Assembly (NCBI GenBank): GCA_023634235.1
Contig: JAMKCF010000023.1
Coordinates: 4,129,001 to 4,193,000 of the forward strand
Direction of reading: 5' to 3'
Source of the DNA: Pisaster brevispinus
Lineage: Eukaryota; Echinodermata; Asteroidea; Forcipulatida; Asteriidae
DNA length: 64,000 bases
Part shown: positions 36,301-48,300 of the stretch, piece after piece
Layout: the number at the start of each line of letters is the position of its first letter
How positions within the stretch are numbered: the stretch's first letter is position 1
Notes under the pieces: model-generated
Seen by the model: only the letters and a program-made list of their open reading frames with translations
The model's database searches: none
What the model was told of the DNA's origin: nothing
Translations under genes and position numbers: made by a program

Positions 36301-39300
36301 GAGGTACTGCAACCGTCCTGCTCCTCAGAACAATGGTAGATACTGCTCTGGTCAGTCAGGAGAAGTCAGGAATTGCAACCAGCAAGAATGCAGAAGTGAG
36401 TCACAATCAATTTACTCTTATTTTGCTATTGTCAGTTAATTAGCATTCATCAGTGAGTTGGGTGGAGGAGTTCTCCCAAATCAATTAGAAACATAAGGGT
36501 CTTTATGGTAACTCAACCCAAACCTTAAGAAACAAGGAGCTACATGTATATGGTAACTCAATGAAAACCTTAAGAAATGTAGGGATCTTTATGGTAACTC
36601 AACCCAAACCTTAAGAAACATGGAGCTATATGGTAACTCAACCCAAACCTTAAGAAACAAGGAGCTACATGTATATGGTAACTCAATGAAAACCTTAAGA
36701 AATGTAGGGATCTTTATGGTAACTCAACCCAAACCTTAAGAAACATGGAGCTATATGGTAACTCAACCCAAACCTTAAGAAACATCAGGATCTTTATGGT
36801 AACTCAACCCAAACCTTAAGAAACATGGAGCTATATGGTAACTCAACCCAAACCTTAAGAAACATCAGGATCTTTATGGTAACTCAACCCAAACCTTAAG
36901 AAACATGGAGCTATATGGTTACTCAACCCAAACCTTAAGAAACATCAGGATCTTTATGGTAACTCAACCCAAACCTTAAGAAACAAGGAGCTATATGGTA
37001 ACTCAACCCAAACCTTAAGAAACATCAGGATCTTTATGGTAACTCAACCCAAACCTTAAGAAACATGGAGCTATATGGTAACTCAACCCAAACCTTAAGA
37101 AACATCAGGATCTTTATGGTAACTCAACCCAAACCTTAAGAAACATGGAGCTATATGGTTACTCAACCCAAACCTTAAGAAACATCAGGATCTTTATGGT
37201 AACTCAACCCAAACCTTAAGAAACAAGGAGCTATATGGTAACTCAACCCAAACCTTAAGAAACATCAGGATCTTTATGGTAACTCAACCCAAACCTTAAG
37301 AAACATGGAGCTATATGGTAACTCAACCCAAACCTTAAGAAACATCAGGATCTTTATGGTAACTCAACCCAAACCTTAAGAAACATGGAGCTATATGGTT
37401 ACTCAACCCAAACCTTAAGAAACATCAGGATCTTTATGGTAACTCAACCCAAACCTTAAGAAACAAGGAGCTATATGGTAACTCAACCCAAACCTTAAGA
37501 AACATCAGGATCTTTATGGTAACTCAACCCAAACCTTAAGAAACATATGGATCTATATGGTAACTCAACCCAAACCTTAAGAGACCTGATCAGATTAGTA
37601 AGCCAGTCCATTCCAATATGTGGTTTATGTCCCGGTTCGATTTCACAAAGGGACCAGATTGATCATGATATACATTGTCATTACCACCGTAGTGATTTGT
37701 AGTGTGACATTTTTCTTGGCATTTAAAAAAAACGGACTGATTGGGGTCCTCAGCGTAAAACAAACCATGGCTCATTGTAAAATCAAACCCTGCACTTACC
37801 TCATCAAAATCGGAAGTAGTTCTTCAGTAGGTCCAAGGCAGTCAGGTGTGACATTTCACAGTCAAGACAATTTACTATACTTCTCAAAATTTACTTTGAT
37901 CTACAGAGAATGGAAACTGGAGCCCCTGGTCGTCCTGGAGTGCCTGCTCACAAACATGCGGTGATAGTCGTAGTATAAGAGAGCGCGTTTGTAATAACCC
38001 AGCTCCTACTAATGGTGGTCTGACTTGTGTGGGACCCGAATCACAGGTCCGAAAGTGTAACGTACCATCCTGTATAGGTAAGCTTGCAATATTTAAGTTG
38101 TGTAGCCCAATTTTTTGCCGTAAAACATATCTGAAAGTGTAACGTAGCATCCTGTATAGGTAAGCTTGCGATGTTAAAGTTGCGTAGCCCGTTTTTCACC
38201 GAAAAACATATCTGAAAGTGTTACATACCATTCTGCATAGGTAAGCTTGCGACATAAATTTGTGTGGCCTGTTTTTCGCTAAAAATCATTATCTGAAAAC
38301 GTAACGTACCATTCTGTAAAGGTAAGCTTGCGACATTGGATTTGCGTGGCCTGATTTTTGCCGAAACGCATAAAAAAAAATTCTGTGAACAAAATTTGAC
38401 AGAATTAAGATGCCGTTTCAAAAAAAAAATCATATGAAAACTTTTGCATGTGGCACAAAATGCACAAAGTATGTGTAACTTTGCACAATTGTTTTAGCAT
38501 GTCTGATGGACTTTAGATTCCAAAAATAATTCATGTTTAGTTTTTAATTAACTACCACCTATCATTGGCAGATTCGTTCATACAATGCCTAAAATGAAAG
38601 CTTATAACTTTCTTTAATCTTAAAAAATTGCTTTACAGAATTCGTAAGTAAAATAGTCCTATTAGTGCTAAAGTTATCGTTAAGTTGTTACACAACAATA
38701 GTGGTATTTTAAACCGCAAGAGATACAGCAACCCTGCAAGCAGCTTGTACCAAAATGCCAAGTGTGGCCACAATATTTGACCAACTTTTGCTCAAAAAAG
38801 GTCAAAGAAAAGTATGAAACTGAATTGACATTTTCCAATGTTTCCAATGTGAACATGAAATGTACATCTCTAAAACAAAACCACATATTTCTGTTTCCTA
38901 ATAATTTTCCTGACTTTTTCCTGAAGAAAACATTAAATAAAAATAAATAAAATCAACAAGATTAGCAGTGTCTGGTTGATGGTGATTATTATATAGAAAT
39001 GAATGGTCTCTATAGGGTCAAAGGCAGGGTACACTTTAGGTAAATGTCAAAGACCAGTTTCCTGACTTGGTGATTAATGTTGATATTTATTTGATTCATT
39101 TCTACTAGGCGGACCGATACAAGCTGTTGCAAGAGTAGTTGGTAACATTAATGGAGAAGAATTTGGACCAACAATGCTGATTGCAAACATCTCCTCTGAC
39201 CAAAGGGGTTATAGTCTGGTGACTGCTCAGATGTATAACATACCACGTACTGTAGGTCAGTGTACTATACTTGAGTCTGGTGACTGCTCTGATGCATAAC

Positions 39301-42300
39301 ATTCCACTTACTGTAGGTCAGGGTACTATACTTGGTACATCCGCATATATAATGCAGACATTTAATTCCTGAAATCACTCAGGAATAGGGTGAACACGTT
39401 TTGACCACACCCCTTTTAATGAGCCACTCCCAGTTCATAAGTAAAACTATGCCCGCGCACCCAGTCATAAACCCACACCAAAAACCCCAGTGCAGTAGCC
39501 ACACCCTCTTCAGTAGACCAATTATCTAGCCACTCACTGTCATACTCTCATTTCATTGGCCAAACCCCATTGCAGAAGCCACACCTCTTTATTAGTTAGT
39601 CCATTTTTTACCCACTCCCTATGATACTGTAATTTCATTGGCCAAAATCCCAATGCAGAAGCCACACCCTCAAATTCTTTAGCCACTCCCTATCATACTT
39701 GTCACACCCTTCTTTATTATGAAAGCCTCTTTATCAAATCTCCTTGTCATCCTCAGGTTACGCCCTACGACATCTTCTCTCCATAATTTCTCCGATCTAC
39801 TGGACCAGCGCCTACGAAATCGGGGATGCAGTCAACGGATATACACTCACCGAGGGCTCTTTTGAGAGAGACACTGAAGTTAGCTTCGGATCAGGTATGG
39901 ATATTGAGGCCGTTGGAAGCCATCTTGGGACTCTCCCATTTTAATTTCTGGTACAGTAACTGATTACAGGGACAGGAATGTACAATGATACCACTGTGAA
40001 GCCATCTTGGCACTCGCCAACTAGACACTCAATGAAATCCAAGTACACAAGGGGTCAAAAGAGACATTGATACCACTGATACCACTAAGAACCATCTTAC
40101 CCCTCAATATGTTTTGTCTTGTCACCAACTTTAAGAACTAATGAGACTCCACAACGAAGTTTTCAAACTTCTTTTGATGTTTGTTTCTCAGGTGAGACGC
40201 TTTCCATCAAGCACATTGTCAACGGCGTTGATGCGGATGGTCTTCTGAAACTAACCATCTCGGTCAGCGGGGAAGTCCCCGAGATTTACGCCGATGATCA
40301 ACTCGTCTTCCTACCCTACGATGAGAACTACGTACAGACCGGTCCAGGGGAGATTTACGCCTACTCCTTCCGCACCTACACCATCAATGGAATGCCCATC
40401 CCCTATGCCTGGAGGCACACTATCAAGTATGACTCGTCAGCCGATGCCATGCCATTCTTAGTGGAGACTTTGAAATCCCGACTGGTCCGGGTTGATTACA
40501 ATCCTTCCGAGCAGCTGATGGAGTATGGCGTAAGAGTCTCAATTGAAGAAGGTAAGGATTAGACTCTGGCTAAGGCTAGGGCTGGAGTGGTAAGGCTACG
40601 GCTGGATGATTTTTCTCTGACTAGACGTTCCCTGGGCAAATTGTATCAATTGTAAAATGAATATGGGGTGACAGTTGGGTTGAAATTCCTTGGAAATAAA
40701 GAGGGCTAAAGTGGAGCTGTAAAATTGCAGTAACTTTGTAATGACGGCTTCCCAACTAGGATAAAGTTCAAATATTTGAAAGAAAATTTGGGGTTGAACA
40801 AAGAAAAAATGACTAGAGCAGGATTTGAACCTGTGACCTCTGGATTAACGTGCTGGTGCTCTACCAACTGAGCATTCCCTTGAGGTGATCCCTCTCCTGC
40901 CACTTTCAAGGTTGTATTGTAAACTTGGATATGATCCCTGGCTACACGGAGGTTACAGGTTGAATGGCATTACAAGAAAGCTCCATTTAAGATAGAGGCT
41001 CAAATGAAACATCCTTTTTGTCTGACAGCTCACGCCTGTTATCTCCATGTAATTGCTTTTTTCAAACTGTGGACATAATTGGATTCCGCTCTAGTCAAGT
41101 TTTCTTTGTTCAACTCAAAACTATTCAAATTTACCCAGTCCCTAGTGGCTTGTAACATTTTCAAGAAGATGGTTTTGCAATCTTTTTGATGTTGTAGTTG
41201 TTATTATCCCTTAATGTTCAGCGTACTTGCTGCTGCTTACTGTTGAAGACACTGACCATGCTGCAGCTATTTCTATCACAGTAACAATATGTTCTTCTGA
41301 CTGTCTGTAAATATTGTATTAATTTATTTATTTTATTAATTTTTATCCACAGGTTCTCCAAGTAACCAGTGTCCGGTTGGATTCTACTTCGATCAGATAG
41401 GTCCATATTGCAGAGGTAAATAAATTCATTGTGCAAACAAATTGAATGAAAAGTTAAGCTATAGCTTGTACTTTTCATCCAGTTGGTGTAACAAGGTCTT
41501 GTATTAGGTCGTTGGTTTTATCGGTACATCTGGAGTTGCGATTTGGATGGCATGGGTGGCTAGTGCGTAAAGCGCCGGCCCCTCACCAATGTGGGCCCTG
41601 GTTCGATTCCTTGCGTAGGCCATATAAGAGTAGAATTGTGCGTTGGTTCTCTCCTATGCCACATAGGTTTTTTCTTTGGGCCCTCCAGTTTTCCTCCATC
41701 TGGAAAAATCACACATTTTTGATCTCTGGCTGTGCTCCGTGGTCATATTATGGATTGATATGGCTGGCTTCCATAGGCTCCCTTGCATGCCAGCAGCTCG
41801 AACACATTGTAGCCACGACCTTCACAATTCAGCTTCTCAGCTGCAAATAGACTGTGCAAGTCTCGCGCGTATTCGAACACTGGGATCTGTTAAAGCGCGT
41901 GAGTTTGTTTCTTTAACGCGTTAAAGCAATGTACGTGGGACCACAGTGGTCCCAAAAATGTTCGAATACGCGCGAGACTTGCACGGTCTATAAGGATGAT
42001 TAGCCTCCCAAATTATTATTATTTGTATTATCTGGAGATGGAGTAGGAAGAGACGTCCCTAATAAATTGTTTGGAGTACCCGCTGCTAAATACAGGGTAT
42101 AAACTGTGCGTATGGGAAGTTTAACATTTTGTATCATTCTTTCCACATGAATTTAAGAGAACTCTAAATTTTATGTTGAAATTATACAAAAATTACAGCT
42201 GTACAAGTTTTGAGATGTGCACGGTCTCTTTATATCAAAAATTGATAAAAATCAGACCAGACAGTCCTTATAAAATGTAAGGTTATATTTTTTTTTTGCG

Positions 42301-45300
42301 TTGGACTGTGTACAAATCATGCCTGCAGGAAGTCCAGGCTCTGTGGCTGATGTCACAGGTCACATGATCTATAGAAAGGATAATAATAATAATTATAAAC
42401 CGTTCTTATAAAGCGCATTACACACAATGCGCTGTACAGCGTCAATAGAGAACAAACAAAACAAAACTAGTCAGATGATGAAGATGGGTTATTTAAGCTA
42501 TCTAATGATGATGTAATGTTACTATTTTTAGATGAGAATGAATGTTCAAGGAGAGAGACCTGCATGCATGGGTGTGAGAACACACCTGGGAGCTATTACT
42601 GTACCTGTTGGAATGGCTATAAACTAGAGGCAGATCTTCGCTCGTGCAGCGGTAAGATTTTCGACAAATATCGGAGAATTTAATCAAGTGGTGAAATCTA
42701 GACTCTTCCATCTCACGAGGCGAAGCTGAGTGGAATGGAAAAAATCAGGGCCAAATTTCATAGCTCTGCTTGCCGCTAAATTCGGCGCTTGTAATCACCA
42801 TTCTCCGCTTACTGTGCTAGCGCCGAATTTATGCGCTAGCTATGTAAGCGAAGATTGCCTAGTAACGTGGAGTATGCACAAGCAAAAATTCCCTGCTAAC
42901 CCGTGAAATAGCTTGACGTAAATGCGGAATTCCCTGCTTCGGTAATCGTCAAGTTTTTGCTTACGGTAAACAGAACTATGAAAATTGGGCCCAGATTTCA
43001 CTGATCGGATGTATTCTGCAACAATACCGGAACGAAATGCATTCAATATTTGTTTTATGTAACTCACAGATAGATCTTTGTCAATTGAAATTTGTTTCAA
43101 AATAATTACAAAATAGGCACGGAAACTGTTTCACCCCAAACTCTGAAAAAAAGAAGAAGTCCTTTCTAAAACAATGTCCTCGACTACATGCAGACACCAA
43201 CCTCATGTTTTGGTATACAAGGCAAAATAATGGATGACTGCAGGACTTGTAATCACAAGGTTGTGGGTTCAAATCCAGTCAATCTAACCACTGATTTCAC
43301 AGTGACTAGATTAAGTTTTGTTCTGTAGTTGCTGAATCACAATTTATTGATTTTTGCAATTCATAATCATAGACGGTAAACCAATGTTTGTATGCGAGAG
43401 ACTGGCTGTTGCCAGCTTGGCCTTTATATCCCCTTGTTGGAGCTTTGCCGAGTTTCCCTTCGAGGAAAATCATCTGAACAAACAAACCAACACGTGACAC
43501 TTGTTCCACCCATCAAATGACAAGGATCTGTGTGTGACTTTGTTTGACTTCGGGAAGTTAATTTCATATTTTTTATAAACCGTGAATACTATTTTAGTCA
43601 ACAACTCCGCTGTAACTTGGCGTGATGTTGTCAACTCCTCCTTCCCCCTCCTTCCCCCTCCTTCCCTCTTTCCGACGGCAAATTTTTGACGAGAACTTTT
43701 TACAACCTTTTCAGACGTCAATGAATGTGACATCGTACCTAGGGTATGTGGAGAAAACGAAGACTGTAGGAATATAGCGGGATCCCACATGTGTCTCCAG
43801 CGCTGTGGGGTCGGATTCAGACGATCCTACTCAGGAAATGCTTGCAATGGTAAGTCCAACAATCCGTACCCCTCTCCCAAACCTCTTCATTCTGCTAATC
43901 CATTTTGTAAAGAACTTTGATGCTCTTATTTCATCCCCCACCGGATCTTTTCAGAGCCAACACTCCTGCTGAAAGAGATTTACACATGGTTGTACCCGCA
44001 CCCATTTTTGAGAATGGGTGCGGGGTACACATAGTTGTACCCACACCCATTTTTGAGAATGGGTGCGGGGTACACATAGTTGTACCCGCACCCAATTTTG
44101 AGAATGGGTAATGGGTGCGGGGTACACATAGTTGTACCTGCACCCATTTTTGAGAATGGGTGCTGGGTACACATAGTTGTACCTGCACCCATTTTTGAGA
44201 ATGGGTGCGGGGTACACATAGTTGTACCCACACCCAATTTTGAGAATGGGTGCGGGGTACACATAGTTGTACCTGCACCCATTTTTGAGAATGGGTGCGG
44301 GGTACACATAGTTGTACCCGCACCCATTTTTGAGAATGGGTGCGGGGTACACATAGTTGTACCCGCACCCATTTTTGAGAATGGGTGCAGGGTACACATA
44401 GTTGTACCCGCACCCATTCTCAAAAATGCATCCCTGTGGAGCATTCTTTCCTCTGTCCCTGCACTTAACAGTTTCCCATAGACTTTGTACACACATTTCC
44501 TTGTGGAGCACCCAAGTCTTTAGAACTCCCCTATGGAGACCATTTTTCCCCCTTTTTTGTTTTGTCCTTGGTCTTCATAATGCACTGAAAATGAGCACAA
44601 GTTTATTTGTTAAAGTTACTTCTTATTTTCCACACCATGAAAAGCTTCAAACACCACTTGCTCTTATTTTATTTTGAACATCATTTTTAGATACTCTGTG
44701 TATATACAAAAGGACGATCCAATTTGTTTGTTCACTAATGCAGTCTTTGTGTTAAAGAGAGGACTTACACAACAAAAAGAGAAACTAAGTTCATGGATCA
44801 AATTAGGAAAACAAATCCCATCAGCTCCTTTCAACCAAACCAACACTACTCAAGAGAGACTAAATCTTGCTTAGCAGTTAAGATTGACTTACTGCCTTAC
44901 TCGTCTTAAAATTAATCTCAGCCTTTTGTGAAATTGATAGGCTAGGCCCAATTTCGCGGCAATGCTTACCTCAGAACTCTGTGCTTTACGGTTTCCCATT
45001 CAAGCGTAAAATTCCGTGGTAAGTAGCAGGTCTGGAATTTCATCTTTGAGAGGGAGAGGCCAGTTTCATTTTGCAAAGGGCAGTTCTACTGGAAAATCTT
45101 AACGTCTATAGGAAACTTTTGAAGGGGCACCAAGGCCAAGACCAGGAGGCAACAGAGGCCAGGGCCTCCGTGGCCTCCGTGTTATTTCAGGCCTAAGGTA
45201 GAGCCATGAAATAGAACCCTATACTCATGACTTTCTGTATACTTTGGTTTTGTATACTTCTCTTTAGATATCAATGAATGTGTGGAGACATCGGGACGTT

Positions 45301-48300
45301 GTGCCCATCATTGCGAGAATACTTTAGGTAGCTATAGATGTAACTGTAATCGTGGTTATGAACCAGATGGAAGTGCCTGCGTTGGTAAGTTAGACAACGT
45401 ACACCCGGTTCAGACAGGCCCTCTAGAGTCGCGCCGAACCAAATTATTGAATTAAGTACATGAAAAGGTCGTCGTCTGAAGCAGTTAAGAGCGGCTGGAC
45501 GCACTGGAAGTCAAAAGATCGACTGTTGCAGTCGTTCGGAACGACTCGGAGCGTCTTGGTTTCAGATGTTGATCTTGTCATGAGCCGAACCTAATGTTAA
45601 TATTATGTTAGGTCCGCCTGTCTGAAACCACAATTTATTTGGGTCGACTTAGAGTCCCTCCTAATCTACTTGGTTTTCGCGCAACTCTGGAGCGCCTGTC
45701 TGAAAAGGGTGTAAGATGAATAAGCTCATCTAGGAAAACTTGTTTCATCCTTGATGTCTCTGCTCTACAACCTTACTTGTAGCATATTTCACTTAATATT
45801 TTAAATGTGATTATATTTCCCCTGTCTACCATCAGGAAGCTGGGGTTGGTCTTCAATTTAAAAGCTCACTGATATTAGATGCACAGAGGAAAATAAAATG
45901 TAGCACTTGAACTCTTTCAGTGCCTACTTTTTTTTGCGTTTTTGATTTGTAAGTGCGCTTGCAATTGCCATTCTTCACTGAGAGGGCAAGCACTGAATTT
46001 CTGGCCAGCTGTGAAAGCAAAGAATGCCTAGTAACACGGTGTACGCACACGCACAAGCAAAATTTCCCTGCTAACCTGTGAAATACGCTTAACGTTAGGG
46101 TGGAGATCCTTGCTGATTCTTTGCTTGCAGAAAGCAGAGCCATGATTTTGGGCCCTGCTTATTTCTGCTTAGCGCACAATTTTGAGCAACATTTTCTGCT
46201 TAAGCTATGAAATAGGGACCTGATTTGAATGTGCACAAAATGTCTGTCAAAACAAAAACCAGTTTTTGAGACACTGAAACAGAGGAAGTTTTCACAGGCT
46301 GATTGTTTAATGTCTTTATTGAAAACTAGAATTGACCCGTTATTCGTCCAAAATGCAATGTTATACTTTTATTTTAAAAGGGGTAACAAAACTGCATTTG
46401 ACTCAATTTGTTGTCCCACCTACAGATATCGATGAGTGTAACCGTCCGAATGTTTGTCAGGAAGATCAAGTGTGCAAGAACACCCAGGGTAGTTTTACGT
46501 GTACCACCATCTGCAGGTCTGGATTTGAACGAGCTTCAAATGGATCATGTGTCGGTACGTCTCTTTGAATCTTACATTTATGTCAAGGTCGCAGAGGTGA
46601 TTTCTCTGCTGCTGCTTCCCAGGTTGTATCGTAAACTTGGGTGTGATCCCTGGCTATACAGCAGTTGCAGGTTGTATGACTTCTGACTGGCACCCCTGAA
46701 CAAAGATATTGACAAAATAGGGAGATCGCCAACATAGGGCTGGATAGCTCAGTATCACAAGATCAAAGAATGAGGGGGGACCAGTTGCTTTTTGACTTGA
46801 TGCCTCTTTTGCGTGTTTCCATAGGGGGATGCGTAGAGTGGATCGGCCACAGGCCTAATTAAAATGTGCTAGATTCTAGCACATTTTAATGAACCAATTC
46901 CAGGGGTTATGAGCGAGCACAGCATGCTGGGGAAAAATGGCGCGGTGAGATTGATCACCCCTGGGAAGGAGGACGTGGCCCAGCGGTCTAGTTCACCGGA
47001 CCCAACCTCTGGTGTTGTCAGCAGCAGAGTGTGGGTTCGAACCCCAGTCATGACACTCTTGAAAATGGAGGTTGTGAACATGGTCCAGGATTTAACTTTC
47101 ATTCATTTTGTGTATACGATTGATTTCAGATGTGAACGAATGCGACAGTCGGAGTTTAAACCGATGCTCTAGAATGCAGACTTGCCGCAACACCTTTGGC
47201 AGTTATTCTTGCCTTTGCCCACGTGGATTTTACAAGAGCTCTCGACAATTAAACATCTGCGAAGGTAAGAAAGGACATTTGCATTCATCTTTATTTTATC
47301 CGCTCTGTGCGTGACCCTCCGAGGGCACTCTTCATGCATTCAGAGTTTTTTGTCAGAAAAACCAATAACTGTTGAACCAGATTTCATACTTTCAGTTCAG
47401 TTCAGTTCAGTCTATTTCCACTCAATCATTAATCTTGTTGGGTAGAGACCCCCGATATTTATTTAGCTTACGAAAGTACTGAGTAAGGAACCTTTAAGTG
47501 TAATGTAGCAGTTTTTCTTGTTTTGAAAGATGAAATATGAAAACATTCGTGAGCTGGTCTTACGGAAACTGACTAGTTGGGATCAGTCACAACTAAAACA
47601 GACATAACTCCGAGTTGGGAAACTGACTGGGTAAATTTGAAATAATTTGGGTTTTGAACAAAGAAAAATTGACTGGAGCGGAAGTTCAAGTCCCCCTTCC
47701 AGTAAATTTTTCTTTGCTCAAAACCCATAAGTATCGGTCTTAACTTGTCAGCAAACCTATTTGTCTTCAAGTTTGATGTAAGTATAAAGAGGTCTGTGAA
47801 TGTAAAGAGAACTGTAATATATAAACTGAGCTGTCTCTCACAGAATTCATAAAAGTCCAAATGTTTCATCTCTGTCCGACAGATGTAAATGAATGCAAGG
47901 AGGGTCCGTGCAGTTACCAGTGTCGTAACACACAAGGTTCATATGAGTGTATCTGTCGTGAAGGAATGCTACGACTCACTGACCGTAGGACGTGTGTGGG
48001 AAATCCCACTAATCCAAACGAAGCTCTCAACAGGCCTGATTCCTGCCCAGAGGGTCATATTAGAATCAACAATATTTGCGCTGGTAAGTTATCATTATTC
48101 GGTATTTTCAAGGAAGATTTGTACATATTGTCCGTCTACTTGAACAAGACTATACCTTTGGACAGGTGGGGTGTACTTACTGCTCGTAGCAGTTTTGTGA
48201 AGATTGCTAACAGTGTACCTTGTATTGACTCAAAGAAAGTAAGCCCCAGTAGTAGCATTAGTTTTACCAACACCACCATTACCAATGCTGTACCTTATAT

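Noticed and set aside
38078..38322. Using donors 2 to 4 as the main exon 38 donor
   Set aside because: Any of them would bring in the TAA in copy 2 and lose the phase 1 junction with exon 39, so the first donor is the coding one.
41512..41850. 112-codon frame
   Set aside because: It coincides with SINE family E and has no coding features.
43917..44511. Overlapping frames of 130-186 codons in the 45-bp hairpin array
   Set aside because: Low-complexity translation of a minisatellite in an intron.
46975..47062. tRNA gene (A and B boxes present), also at 7172, 27140, 35650 and 61830
   Set aside because: No acceptor stem or clover-leaf can be completed, and the same heads recur with fixed tails, so they are tRNA-derived SINEs.
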